This document shows, piece after piece, positions 1 through 7,807 of a stretch of DNA of 18,987 nt. Source of the stretch: UBA5862 sp002408105. Lineage in GTDB: Bacteria; Pseudomonadota; Gammaproteobacteria; Pseudomonadales; UBA5862. The notes beneath the pieces were generated by a model. The model saw only the letters and a list, made by a program, of their open reading frames with translations. It ran no database searches and was not told the DNA's origin. A program made the translations under genes and the position numbers. Within the stretch, counting starts at the first letter, position 1. Each line of letters opens with the position of its first letter. The stretch is from positions 1 to 18,987 of the forward strand of contig JAXHVB010000032.1 in assembly GCA_034189125.1 (NCBI GenBank), given 5' to 3'.

Positions 1-193
1 GCGCCGCGTGGGACCAGGCGCTCTGGGTGATCATTTGGATCACCCCGGCCACCCGTGATCGGCCCTCTACCAGGACCACGTCACAGGGGCGCAGCTCGTA
101 GCGAATGCGGTCGAAGTCGCAGAGCGGGTACTCCGAGCGCGGTGACTTGTGATTGAGCCACCGCGTCAATGCGCCCGCGATGAATTTGAACAT
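1..193 (-). CDS. YiiX/NlpC-P60-like (permuted papain fold) protein, N-terminal part only
   Basis: Reading the minus strand from the ATG at 193-191 gives 64 open codons that run off the left edge, so only the N-terminus is present. It begins MFKFIAGALTRW and contains the stretch VVLVEGRSR followed by QMITQSAWSHAA. A 'D-V-V-L-V-E-G-x-S' strand followed by 'I-x-x-I-T-Q-S-x-W-S-H-A' is typical of the YiiX/YebB-like branch of NlpC/P60 papain-like hydrolases, where the Cys/His catalytic residues and substrate pocket are circularly permuted. The SHA histidine would be the predicted catalytic or near-catalytic residue. A GAGGCAGG stretch lies about 13 nt upstream of the ATG, a little far for a ribosome binding site. 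The substrate is unknown; members of this group are usually called 'lipo-like' or YiiX-like. The family call rests on a short segment. Confidence 0.6.
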   Translation of the reverse strand, partial: MFKFIAGALTRWLNHKSPRSEYPLCDFDRIRYELRPCDVVLVEGRSRVAGVIQMITQSAWSHAA

Positions 194-322
194 GGAAAAG
201 AGACCTGCCTCAGCAACGCAGACATGGATCGTCGCGACCCAAGACAACCCCTGGCGCGAACAAGTTCCGTGGCGAATTCCCCTGGTGGTCCAGTGTAATT
301 CAAACCACCCTGTGTGGCGCAG

Positions 323-1456
323 TCAGCTGGCGTTAAGCACCAGCGCGCAGGCGCGCTCCAGGGCTTCGATCGGGGTATAGAAGTGCGGTGAAAAGCGCAC
401 GCCGCCGCCGCGTTGGGCACAAACCACCCCCGCGGCCTTGAGCCGCTCGTGGGTCACCTCGGGCGCCTCGTCGCGCCGGCGAAAGGTACAGATGCCAAGG
501 TGACGCTGGGGTGCCTCGGGTGTCAGTACCTTGATGTCTGGGTGGGCGGAAAAGGCCTCCAGCAACAGGCCAACGCGTTCGCGAATCCGCGCTGCAACGT
601 GCTCTATGCCCACCAACTGCAGCAGGGCAACACTGGCGTGCAGCGCGGTGACGCCGAGCATATTGGGGCTGCCGCACTCGAAGCGCCGCGCGTCCGAGGC
701 TGGGGTCCAGGTGGTGGCGTCGAAATTCCCTGCTTCCGCCACCATGTGCCAGCCGTATTGGCGCAGCTGAAGTTGGTCGCGCAGCGCGGCGCGGCAATAG
801 AACAGGGCCAGCCCCTCAGGCCCAAGCATCCACTTGTGCCCGTCGGCAGCGACAAAGTCTGCCTGGATGGCATCGACGTCCAGTGGCTCGGCGCCGATGC
901 TTTGAATCGCGTCGACGCAAAACAGCACGCCCCGCTGTTTGAGGGCGGCGCCGAGTTGGTGCAGGTCCATTCGCAAGCCACTGGCATACTGCACCGAGCT
1001 GATCGCCAGCAGCCGGGTGCGCCGGTCCGTCCGTTGCAGCAGGGCTTGCTCCGGTTCATCCGGGCCAGTCAGCGGTGTCCTTCGGACCTCGACACCTTGC
1101 CGGGACAGGGACTCCCACACGATGCGGTTGGAGGGGAACTCCTCGTCGCTGATGACCACGTTGTCGCCGGACTTCCAGTCGAGCCCGTGGGCGACCACGG
1201 ACAGGGCTTCCGAGGTGTTCTTGAGCAGGGAAACCTCGTCAGCATGGGCGCCGATCAGGCTGCCGAGGGCCTGGCGCAGGCGTGCCTCGGTGGCCATCCA
1301 CCGGGGATAGTCGGCAGCCCCGCGGGTCATGTTTTCCTCGGCAAATGCCTGCACTGCGCTGCAGGTGCGCTTTGGCCAGGGGGCAACTGCTGCGTGGTTG
1401 AGGTAGATCAAGTTGGGGTCTTGAGGAAACTCGTCTGACCATTGGCTGTCGTTCAT
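323..1456 (-). CDS. Class V aminotransferase (PLP-dependent, cysteine-desulfurase-like)
   Basis: A 377-residue fold-type I PLP enzyme of the class V (SufS/NifS/isopenicillin-epimerase-like) group. Visible landmarks are the N-terminal IYLNHAAVAPWP (about 17-28), NTSEAL (about 80-85, phosphate-binding region), VDAIQSIGA with the pyridine-nitrogen Asp182 (181-189), and the Schiff-base lysine in DGHKWMLGPEG (Lys208). Length is normal for the family. The start was set at 1456 rather than the in-frame ATG at 1468. GGGAG lies 5 nt before the 1456 ATG, and the upstream ATG overlaps that ribosome-binding sequence. No flanking suf/isc scaffold genes are present, so a role in Fe-S assembly is not supported. 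It may act on cysteine or another amino acid; the substrate cannot be read from the sequence. It is divergent from the DUF1285 gene across 144 bp. Confidence 0.88.
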   Translation of the reverse strand: MNDSQWSDEFPQDPNLIYLNHAAVAPWPKRTCSAVQAFAEENMTRGAADYPRWMATEARLRQALGSLIGAHADEVSLLKNTSEALSVVAHGLDWKSGDNVVISDEEFPSNRIVWESLSRQGVEVRRTPLTGPDEPEQALLQRTDRRTRLLAISSVQYASGLRMDLHQLGAALKQRGVLFCVDAIQSIGAEPLDVDAIQADFVAADGHKWMLGPEGLALFYCRAALRDQLQLRQYGWHMVAEAGNFDATTWTPASDARRFECGSPNMLGVTALHASVALLQLVGIEHVAARIRERVGLLLEAFSAHPDIKVLTPEAPQRHLGICTFRRRDEAPEVTHERLKAAGVVCAQRGGGVRFSPHFYTPIEALERACALVLNAS

Positions 1457-1600
1457 AAAGACTCCCATACACCGAGCAAGGCCGCATCTTAGCCTGTGGC
1501 TTTGGCGGTTGCACCGCAGGCGCCCCGGGGGCTAGCATCCGGTCGCGCGCCGCGCGCAGGCCCGCCGCTCGTGCTCGACGCCACCAGGAGAGCCACTGCC

Positions 1601-2182
1601 ATGACGGATTCCTCAAGTCCCATCGATCACCTCCAAACCGCTGTGCGCCGCATCGAGCCCAAGCGCGGGCTGCCGCCGGTGGAAGACTGGCGGCCGGCCC
1701 GGGAAGGTGAGATCGACATCCGCATCGGGCGCGACGGGCGCTGGTGGTACCGGGGCTCGCCCATCGAGCGTGCGGCCATGGTGCGGCTGTTCTCCACCAT
1801 TTTGCGCAAGGACGCAGACGGTGAGACCTATTTGGTGACACCGGCCGAAAAGCTCCGCATCCAGGTGGACGACGCCCATTTTCTTGTTACCGGGCTTGAG
1901 GTCGAGGGCGAGGGAAGGGGGCAGCGGTTGCATTTCAGCACCCAAACGGGCGATCGGGTGGTGGCGGATGCAGCGCACCCGCTGTGGGTGGTGGTGAACC
2001 CGGCCACGGGCGAGCCGGCGCCGTACCTGCGGGTGCGTGGCCGGCTTGATGGGCTCCTGACCCGGGCGCTGTACTACCGGCTGGTGGATGCGGCGCAGCC
2101 GGAGACCGGTCCCAGCGGCACTGAGCTGGTGGTGTACAGCGCCGGTGAACGGTTTGTGCTCGGTTCTGTGGCGGGCGACTGA
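1601..2182 (+). CDS. DUF1285 family protein
   Basis: A 193-residue soluble protein with the hallmarks of DUF1285: a PPVEDWRP segment near residue 26, IDIRIGRDGRWWYRGSPIER, the MVRLFSTILRKDADGETYLVTPAEK block, and a C-terminal half with DAAHPLWV and PYLRVRGRLDGLLTRALYYRLVD. The biochemical role of the family is unknown; it occurs widely in proteobacteria. No signal peptide or membrane segment is seen, so it is presumably cytoplasmic. The start at 1601 (ATG ACG GAT) is preferred because AGGAGAG lies about 9 nt upstream and the family normally begins close to the first conserved block. The frame is open further upstream to about 1496, but that part is low-complexity GC-rich translation. Its stop lies 13 bp from the stop of the convergent DUF4282 gene. 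Confidence 0.85.
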   Translation: MTDSSSPIDHLQTAVRRIEPKRGLPPVEDWRPAREGEIDIRIGRDGRWWYRGSPIERAAMVRLFSTILRKDADGETYLVTPAEKLRIQVDDAHFLVTGLEVEGEGRGQRLHFSTQTGDRVVADAAHPLWVVVNPATGEPAPYLRVRGRLDGLLTRALYYRLVDAAQPETGPSGTELVVYSAGERFVLGSVAGD

Positions 2183-2195
2183 CCGGCCGGCTTCT

Positions 2196-2495
2196 TCAGG
2201 CTGGCGTGCTTTGGTCTCCTTGAGGCGCTGGGGGAACGCCCGGAGCTGCGGGTGGCGGCCCGGCCGACTCGGTCAGACGGCGCAGGTTGTCGTTGATCTT
2301 GAACAGCACGATTGCCAACTCGCACCAGATCCGCACCGAGACCGCGCCGATCACGATGCCGAGCAAGCCCATGAACACGCGCCCGCTGAAGACCGCGCCG
2401 AGGCCGGAAAGCACCACAAAAACCAGCAGAATCCAATACACAAGGGTGATGAATTTGGGGGTGAGCATTTCATTAAAGTAGAGCAGATCCCGCAT
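2196..2495 (-). CDS. DUF4282 family small membrane protein
   Basis: A 99-residue protein starting MRDLLYFNEMLTPKFITL, which is the DUF4282 signature (an N-terminal 'FxxMLTPxxI' block before two membrane helices). The helices are at about residues 16-40 and 42-66. The cytoplasmic-type tail IVLFKINDNLRRLTE is followed by a proline-rich disordered end. The start at 2495 is set by AAGGAG about 8 nt upstream. The frame extends to 2621, but that extension lacks a better ribosome binding site and would put a basic, serine-rich stretch before the conserved start. Function is unknown; it is an inner-membrane protein by composition. It is convergent with DUF1285 and divergent from the ExoD-family gene. 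Confidence 0.82.
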   Translation of the reverse strand: MRDLLYFNEMLTPKFITLVYWILLVFVVLSGLGAVFSGRVFMGLLGIVIGAVSVRIWCELAIVLFKINDNLRRLTESAGPPPAAPGVPPAPQGDQSTPA

Positions 2496-2890
2496 GCCGA
2501 ATCTCCTTGTTTTGGCAAGTCTTGGAGGTGAGCTTACCGCGCCTCGGTGTCGGCAGTCATCCGTGGCTTCGAGGCTCCGCCGATGTTTTGACCGCTCGCC
2601 ATGAAACGGCCAGCGCTTCAAACATCCGTCAGCGCAGACTGCACGTCACACGGTGGTCAGTCCAGTGTGGTAGGAATGCACGCGAGCATGCATCCCGAAA
2701 GGATTGACAATCGGGGTGGAGGACCAGGCCATGCAAGGCTGTCAGCGGAGGAAGGACCGGCGAAGGGCTTGGGTGCAGCGCCTTGGTTCGAAATGGCGCG
2801 CCGGTGCATGCGGGGGAAATGTGTGGCGGGCCCACCGATGGAGCGCCACCCGTTCAACGGCCGCGGTGGCCCATCGAGGGGCTTCTACCA
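2496..2890. other. 395-bp divergent spacer without a supported gene
   Basis: This lies between the divergent DUF4282 and ExoD-family genes. It is open in several frames, as GC-rich DNA tends to be, but none of the translations looks like a protein and none has a ribosome binding site worth trusting. A perfect TTGACA hexamer is at 2704-2709 on the plus strand, but no reasonable -10 sits 16-18 nt downstream. A small imperfect dyad (ATGCA...TGCAT) occurs around 2676-2693. Promoters for both flanking genes must lie here, but I cannot place them. Confidence 0.5.
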
Positions 2891-3511
2891 ATGGGGATAC
2901 CAATGGAGAATCGCGCCGATGTCACCAGACAGGGTGACTCCAATTGCGGCTTGGCTGCAGTCATTGATGGGGTCCTGGAAAGCGCTCAGGGCCAAGACGA
3001 GGTTGCCATCCGGGATTTGCTTGAGGCGTTCTCAGGGCGTTCCTATGGCCCCCTGTTGATGGTGCCGGGTTTGGCGATGGCGACGCCTCTGGGGGCCATT
3101 CCCGGGGTGCCCATCGTTTTCGGCGTGTTGGCGGCATGGGTCGGGTTGCAGCTGCTGGTGGGCCGGTCGCAGCCATGGGTGCCGGGATGGATGGTGAATC
3201 GAAGCATCGACCGGGAGCAGGTGGTGCGTCGACTGAAGTCCGCGCGCCCCTGGTGCCAGAGGGTGGACCGCTGGATTCGCCGGCGCTGGGTGTGGGTGGT
3301 CCAGTCTCCCATGGTTCAGGTTGTGGGTCTGGTCGCCGTTGGTATGGGGGCGAGCACCATTCCCCTGGCAGTGGTTCCATGGGGCGTGACAGCCCCCGGC
3401 ATCGCGCTCTGCCTGTTGGGGTTGGGACTGATGGCGCAGGACGGTGTTGCGGTCGGCGTTGGTACAGGGCTTGGCCTGCTCACACTGGGTATGATGCTCA
3501 GGCTGGTATAG
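2891..3511 (+). CDS. Exopolysaccharide synthesis ExoD-family membrane protein
   Basis: About 206 residues with the ExoD pattern. A short N-terminal helix region contains the block DEVAIRDLLEAFSGRSYGPLLMVPGLAMATPLGAIPGVPIVFGV. In this family the 'GxRxxGxLLLxxxLxxxxPxP.GxIPGVP' core precedes paired membrane helices. Further hydrophobic helices follow at the C-terminus (PMVQVVGLVAVGMGASTIPLAVVPWGVTAPGIALCLLGLGLMAQDGVAVGVGTGLGLLTLGMML in overlapping segments). ExoD was named from rhizobial exopolysaccharide mutants; the molecular activity of the family is not established. The start is uncertain. ATG 2891 has GAGGGG about 9 nt upstream, and ATG 2903 has GGGGAT about 6 nt upstream. The longer open frame from 2783 has poor-looking sequence. 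It may be functionally linked to the envelope-glucan operon downstream (260 bp away), but co-transcription is not shown. Confidence 0.78.
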   Translation: MGIPMENRADVTRQGDSNCGLAAVIDGVLESAQGQDEVAIRDLLEAFSGRSYGPLLMVPGLAMATPLGAIPGVPIVFGVLAAWVGLQLLVGRSQPWVPGWMVNRSIDREQVVRRLKSARPWCQRVDRWIRRRWVWVVQSPMVQVVGLVAVGMGASTIPLAVVPWGVTAPGIALCLLGLGLMAQDGVAVGVGTGLGLLTLGMMLRLV

Positions 3512-3771
3512 CCCACGGCGGGCCGGTTCGATCAGCCTGGGGTGTGCGGACCGGGTAAGATGCGCAGGGCTTGAGCGTATTGCCAAGCACCCGGCCCGCT
3601 CGCTTCAGTCGAGGGGGACATGATCCGCTTGGACTTGGGTCAGGAACCTCGGCGCCTTTGCCCGCGCAACGGAACCGAGCCTGGAGAAGTGAACCCCGAA
3701 CGGCGGCCAGGGTCGAAAATGCGTCAGGGTGCCCCAGGCGCATGGGCACGTGCAGTCGATAAGGAGAGGGA

Positions 3772-5370
3772 ATGCGTTGGCACCATCAGGCTGTCGGGAC
3801 GGGTAAGGCAGGTCCCGGGCGCTTCGCGCGAGCGAGGCGCCGTTTGCACACGCTTTGGTTTTGCACGCTCGGTTTGGTGGGTGTGCTCCCTGCGCCGCAC
3901 GCACTGGGGTTTGGTTTTGATGACGTCACCGAGCTCGCGCGTTCGCGCTCCGAGCGGCCCTATGTGGCGCCAGACGAAATCCCCAGATTTTTGCAGAACC
4001 TCTCGTACGACCAGTTTCGCAGCATCCGTTTCAAACCGGATCAGAGCCTGTGGCGACCCAGCAGCACCCGTTTTCAGGTGATGCTGACCGCTCCCGGCCG
4101 CCACCTCAATCACCGTGTGGACATTCACGAAGTCAACCGCGAAGGCGTGGCGCCGATTCCCTTCGACAAAGCCCAGTTCGACTTCGGCAATGAAGACTTT
4201 GCCAAGCGCATCCCAGCGGACCTGGGTTTGGCTGGGCTGCGTTTGACCTACCCCATCAACGATCCCGGGATTCAGGACCAGTTCTTGGTGTTCGAGGGGG
4301 CCAGTTATTTTCGCGGGGTGGGGGCTGGTGAAGTGTTTGGCTTGTCGGCGCGGGGATTGGCCGTTGACACGGCGCTTCCCAAAGGCGAAGAGTTTCCGCG
4401 ATTCACCCGGTTCTGGCTGGAGCGCCCAACGCCTTGGGCACAAGTCATGCGCCTCTACGCGTTGCTTGAAAGCCCGAGTGTGGCCGGCGCCTACCAGTTC
4501 ACCCTCTACCCTGGGGAAGACACCCGCGTTGAGGTCGAAGTGAGGTTGTTCGCCCGCGCGCCCATTGCCCGTCTGGGGCTTGCGCCCCTGACCAGCATGT
4601 TCTATTACGGAGAGGGCATGACCCGGCCCCGCGGGCAGTGGCGTCCCGAAGTGCATGACAGCGATGGGTTGCTGATTCGAACCGGGGATGACCGCTGGAC
4701 CTGGCGGCCCTTGTCGAACCCACTGCGGCTGCAACAGTACAGTTTTCAGTTGGACCAGGTCCGGGGGTTTGGCCTGTTGCAGCGGGACCAGCGTTTCGCA
4801 GCCTATGAGGACGGTGAGGCGCGGTATGAACGCAGACCCAGCGCTTGGGTGGAGTTGCACAGTGGGTCGGGCCCTGGGCGGGTCATGTTGATTCTGATCT
4901 CCACGCCAGATGAAACCAACGACAACGTGGTGGCGTTCTGGACCCCTGCTGAAACGATCGAAGCGGGAGAGATGCTGGCGTTTGATTACAGTTTGACCTT
5001 CGGCGACAGCTCCATTCCCGAACAGCCGGTGGCTCACACCGTCAACAGCTTCGTGGGTCTCGGCGAGACGGCACCGGCCGACGCTGGAATCTATCGGTTT
5101 GTTGTCGACTACGCTGGGGGGGCCTTGCGGGAGATGGACGAGGCTGCGCCTGTGGTGGGGAAAGTGACGCTGTCTGCGGGCGCGGTGTTGCTCGACAGTT
5201 ATGTGGAGTACATCGAAGCCTCCGACGTGTGGCGGCTGTCTTTTCTGGTGGACGGTCCTGAAGCCAACGGCATGGAGATCAATGCCGGCTTACACTTGGA
5301 TGGTGACGCGATCAGCGAGACCTGGAGCTACCACCTGCCCGCACAGAACAGCCTGCAAGCCCCTCCATGA
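3772..5370 (+). CDS. opgG: OpgG, periplasmic glucan biosynthesis protein
   Basis: A 532-residue OpgG/MdoG-type protein involved in the backbone/branching maturation of osmoregulated periplasmic beta-glucans. The E. coli OpgG/OpgD family has been assigned beta-1,2-glucanase-like activity (GH186). A basic N-terminus (about 1-26) and a hydrophobic core (LWFCTLGLVGVLPAPHALG, about 28-46) form a signal peptide for export. Conserved blocks seen are DQFRSIRFKPDQSLW (80-94), QFLVFEGASYFRGVG, the HDSDGL acidic motif (295-300), WRPLSNP, and EDGEARYERRPSAWVE (346-361). A C-terminal Ig-like domain follows (about 405-525). The start at 3772 has AAGGAGAGGG directly upstream. The TGA stop overlaps the ATG of the following small gene (ATGA, 5367-5370), so it heads a translationally coupled operon with opgH. 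The two acidic motifs that form the family active-site cleft are intact. Confidence 0.95.
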   Translation: MRWHHQAVGTGKAGPGRFARARRRLHTLWFCTLGLVGVLPAPHALGFGFDDVTELARSRSERPYVAPDEIPRFLQNLSYDQFRSIRFKPDQSLWRPSSTRFQVMLTAPGRHLNHRVDIHEVNREGVAPIPFDKAQFDFGNEDFAKRIPADLGLAGLRLTYPINDPGIQDQFLVFEGASYFRGVGAGEVFGLSARGLAVDTALPKGEEFPRFTRFWLERPTPWAQVMRLYALLESPSVAGAYQFTLYPGEDTRVEVEVRLFARAPIARLGLAPLTSMFYYGEGMTRPRGQWRPEVHDSDGLLIRTGDDRWTWRPLSNPLRLQQYSFQLDQVRGFGLLQRDQRFAAYEDGEARYERRPSAWVELHSGSGPGRVMLILISTPDETNDNVVAFWTPAETIEAGEMLAFDYSLTFGDSSIPEQPVAHTVNSFVGLGETAPADAGIYRFVVDYAGGALREMDEAAPVVGKVTLSAGAVLLDSYVEYIEASDVWRLSFLVDGPEANGMEINAGLHLDGDAISETWSYHLPAQNSLQAPP

Positions 5371-5645
5371 CGGCTGAGTCCAGGTCCTCCGTGCACGAAC
5401 CATGGGGCGCGCTGCTGGCGCGTGCCTACCTGTACCTGCGCCGGGCTGGTGTCGATGGCCGACAGGCCGCCCTGGTGGTGGCTGAGTTGACCGATGCGGT
5501 TGCGCAGTCGGGTATTGATGCCGAGGATTACGACTGGGTGGAGTGGTTGCAAACCCATCCGCAGTGGAAGCGGCACTCTACCAATGTGTCGATCCCGTGG
5601 CCGAGATTGAACCGCCGCAGCATCAGCTACCAAAAACGTGGCTGA
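5367..5645 (+). CDS. Small unknown protein between opgG and opgH; 3' part probably frameshifted
   Basis: Starts with an ATGA overlap on the opgG stop codon, so translational coupling is likely. The first 60 or so residues look like real protein: a helical, alanine-rich segment (GALLARAYLYLRRAG, VVAELTDAVAQSGI) then an acidic AEDYDWVEWLQ. After about position 5548 the frame changes character. The tail becomes Trp/Arg/Ser-rich with no order (QWKRHSTNVSIPWP, RRSISYQKRG) and ends at 5645. In the -1 frame (starting GCA at 5549) the same DNA reads ANPSAVEAALYQCVDP then EIEPPQHQLPKTWLSR. That reading stops at 5651-5653 with a GTGA overlap on an opgH start at 5650. A one-base loss, natural or from sequencing or assembly, explains this best; the restored product would be about 95 residues. 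I do not recognise the family. No signal peptide or membrane segment is seen, so a cytoplasmic accessory of OpgH is conceivable (inference). Confidence 0.6.
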   Translation: MTAESRSSVHEPWGALLARAYLYLRRAGVDGRQAALVVAELTDAVAQSGIDAEDYDWVEWLQTHPQWKRHSTNVSIPWPRLNRRSISYQKRG

Positions 5646-5649
5646 GTCG

Positions 5650-7806
5650 GTGACCAAGCACGGGTCTGGCACCACAGCATCGCCCCGAAAGCGTGCGACG
5701 AACTCGCGCTGGCGCAGGGTGGCGGCGCTGCGGCGCTTTGTGTTTCTGGCGCTGGTGCTGGCGACCACTGGGTCCGGAGTGGCACTTTTGGTCAGCGTAC
5801 TGCCCTACCATGGCGCGCGGCCATTGGAAGTGGTCATCCTGGTCCTGTTCAGCATGTTGTTTGGCTGGGTCACCATTGGATTTTGGCTCTCTCTGTACGG
5901 GTTTGTGTTGCGCAGGTTCGGAGGCGATCCCTGCAGTCCGCTCCAGCGGCATTCGGCGCAGGAGCGAACGGAGCAGCCGCTTAAACCCACCGCCATTCTG
6001 TTCCCCATCTACCACGAAGAAGTGGAGCGCAGTTTTGCGGGTCTTCGGGCCACCTACCTGAGCTTGGCCCGTGCTGGCGCATTGGATTCCTTCCAGTTTT
6101 TCATTCTCTCGGACAGCCGCGACCCAGATTTCTGGTTGGAAGAGCAGCGGGCATGGCACGGACTTTGTGAATCGCTCGGTGCCCATGGCCGCATTCACTA
6201 CCGGCGCCGCACCGTCAACGTAAAGCGCAAGCCCGGCAACGTGCTCGATTTTCTTCGCCGCTGGGGTCAGGATTTTGACTACATGGTCGTGCTCGATGCC
6301 GACAGTGTCATGAGCGGTGAGACCCTGGTGCAATTGGTACAGTTGATGGAGGGCTCGCCGAACATCGGAATCCTCCAGACCGCGCCACAACTGGTCAATG
6401 CCGGTACCTTTTATGCACGGATGCAGCAGTTTGGGTCGCAGCTGTTTGGTCCGCTGTTTCTTTCCGGGTTGGCTGCGCTGCAACTGGGCGACTCGGTCTT
6501 CTGGGGTCACAACGCGATCCTGCGGGTCCGCCCCTTCATGCAGCACTGTGGTATTCCACAGTTGCGCGGCTGGGGACTGTTTCGTGGCAGTGTGCTCAGT
6601 CATGATTTCGTTGAAGCCGCGCTGCTTGGCAGGCAAGGGTGGGAGACGTGGTTGGAGCCGGGTTTGGGTGGCAGCTATGAGGAGTCTCCACCCACTTTGG
6701 TGGACGAACTCAGCCGAGACCGCAGGTGGGTCAAGGGCAATCTACAGCACCTGGCTTTTCTGTTCGGTCGAGGCTTTCGTGGGGCCCACCGCCTGGCGTT
6801 CGTCAATGGGATGATGAACTACCTAACAGCGATGCTCTGGCTCCTGTTCATCATTGCGACAAGCACAGAGACGGCGGTGTTGACGCTGAATCCAATTGAG
6901 TACTTTCCAGCGCAGCACCAGTTGTTTCCCGAGTGGCCCGAATGGCATCCGGATTTGGCGTTGGCGCTCTTGGCCTCGACCTTTGCACTCTTGCTGACGC
7001 CCAAACTGCTGGCCTTGCTGGATCTATCCTTGGATTCTGTCCGGCGCACGGCCATGGGCGGGTTCGGCCGTGCGGGGGTCAGCCTTGCAATCGAGACGTT
7101 GTTTTCAGCGCTGTTGGCGCCGATCCGGATGCTATCCCACAGCCTGTACGTGTTTGAGGCGCTGTTCAACGTAGAGGTTCGCTGGGCCGGACAAAATCGA
7201 ACTGGCGAGACCCGATGGCGCGATGCGTGGCGGCGCCAGGCGGCGGGGTCATTGCTTGCCCTGGCGTGGTCCGGATTTGCCCTCTGGGTTGAGCCTTTGT
7301 TCTTTCTTTGGTCGTTGCCCATCGCCCTGCCGCTGGTGTTCGCGGCGCCGATCTCGGTGCTCGTGAGCCGGTACCGGGTGGGCCAGGTATTGCGCAGGCG
7401 TGGTTTGCTGTTGTCTCCCGAGGAGACGCATCCTTCGGAGGAGCTTTCGGACTTGTCCGACTACTGCCTGCCGGTCATCAGAGGGCTGTCCCCTGTGGCG
7501 CGCACGGTGCTGGACCCGCGTCGAATGCAACTGCAGCTGGCCTTGGTTCGGCCAAGGTCCGAAACGCCCTTGCGCAGCAGGACAAGACGCGCCCTAATCG
7601 ACAGGTGTTGCCACCAGGGACCGGATGCCCTCAGCGCACGTGAGCAGCGCTGGATTGTCGAAGACCGCCAGGCACTGGAACGTCTCCACACCCTGGCTTG
7701 GCGGCAAGGGCCGAATACCCCCTGGGGCAAGCGGATTGACGCGCTGGTCGCCGCGCCTGAGTTGGCGCCGGTTGCGGCTTCGGCCCGCACTGAAACCAAC
7801 GCCTGA
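5650..7806 (+). CDS. opgH: OpgH, inner-membrane glucan glucosyltransferase (GT2)
   Basis: About 718 residues; polymerises the linear beta-1,2-glucan backbone from UDP-glucose at the inner membrane and passes it to the periplasm for OpgG. Two N-terminal membrane helices (about 30-53 and 62-88) precede the cytoplasmic GT2 domain. Key residues are in FFILSDSRDP (about 151-160), VVLDADS (the DxD-type pair, Asp216/Asp218), FWGHNAILRV, LSHDFVEA (Asp319) and DRRWVKGN, the Q/RxxRW acceptor motif (about 357-364). Several C-terminal helices then form the channel region. The GTG at 5650 is preferred because it makes a 4-nt GTGA overlap with the repaired frame of the preceding small gene; GTG 5638 is the alternative and neither has a strong ribosome binding site. 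E. coli OpgH is 847 residues and carries about 140 N-terminal residues that bind FtsZ. That extension is absent here, as an in-frame stop sits at 5608. Confidence 0.95.
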   Translation: MTKHGSGTTASPRKRATNSRWRRVAALRRFVFLALVLATTGSGVALLVSVLPYHGARPLEVVILVLFSMLFGWVTIGFWLSLYGFVLRRFGGDPCSPLQRHSAQERTEQPLKPTAILFPIYHEEVERSFAGLRATYLSLARAGALDSFQFFILSDSRDPDFWLEEQRAWHGLCESLGAHGRIHYRRRTVNVKRKPGNVLDFLRRWGQDFDYMVVLDADSVMSGETLVQLVQLMEGSPNIGILQTAPQLVNAGTFYARMQQFGSQLFGPLFLSGLAALQLGDSVFWGHNAILRVRPFMQHCGIPQLRGWGLFRGSVLSHDFVEAALLGRQGWETWLEPGLGGSYEESPPTLVDELSRDRRWVKGNLQHLAFLFGRGFRGAHRLAFVNGMMNYLTAMLWLLFIIATSTETAVLTLNPIEYFPAQHQLFPEWPEWHPDLALALLASTFALLLTPKLLALLDLSLDSVRRTAMGGFGRAGVSLAIETLFSALLAPIRMLSHSLYVFEALFNVEVRWAGQNRTGETRWRDAWRRQAAGSLLALAWSGFALWVEPLFFLWSLPIALPLVFAAPISVLVSRYRVGQVLRRRGLLLSPEETHPSEELSDLSDYCLPVIRGLSPVARTVLDPRRMQLQLALVRPRSETPLRSRTRRALIDRCCHQGPDALSAREQRWIVEDRQALERLHTLAWRQGPNTPWGKRIDALVAAPELAPVAASARTETNA

Positions 7807-7807
7807 G

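Noticed and set aside
413..1438. 341-codon open frame opposite the class V aminotransferase
   Set aside because: It shadows a well-supported PLP enzyme with all its motifs on the other strand; composition is Gly/Val-rich without a family.
2183..2215. Possible hairpin terminator between the convergent DUF1285 and DUF4282 genes
   Set aside because: GCCGGC/GCTGGC can pair with one G-U, but no T-tract follows and the arm lies in the DUF4282 coding end.
3724..5037. 437-codon open frame antisense to opgG
   Set aside because: It is the mirror of a clear opgG in GC-rich DNA; the translation has no recognisable domain and no ribosome binding site.
5540..5560. Programmed -1 ribosomal frameshift site in the small gene before opgH
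   Set aside because: The local sequence TTGCAAACCC has no slippery heptamer in the reading phase and no clear downstream pseudoknot; a simple indel is the better explanation.
5623..6636. 337-codon open frame antisense to opgH
   Set aside because: Opposite the GT2 catalytic domain of opgH; Gln/His/Arg-rich translation typical of antisense GC-rich sequence.
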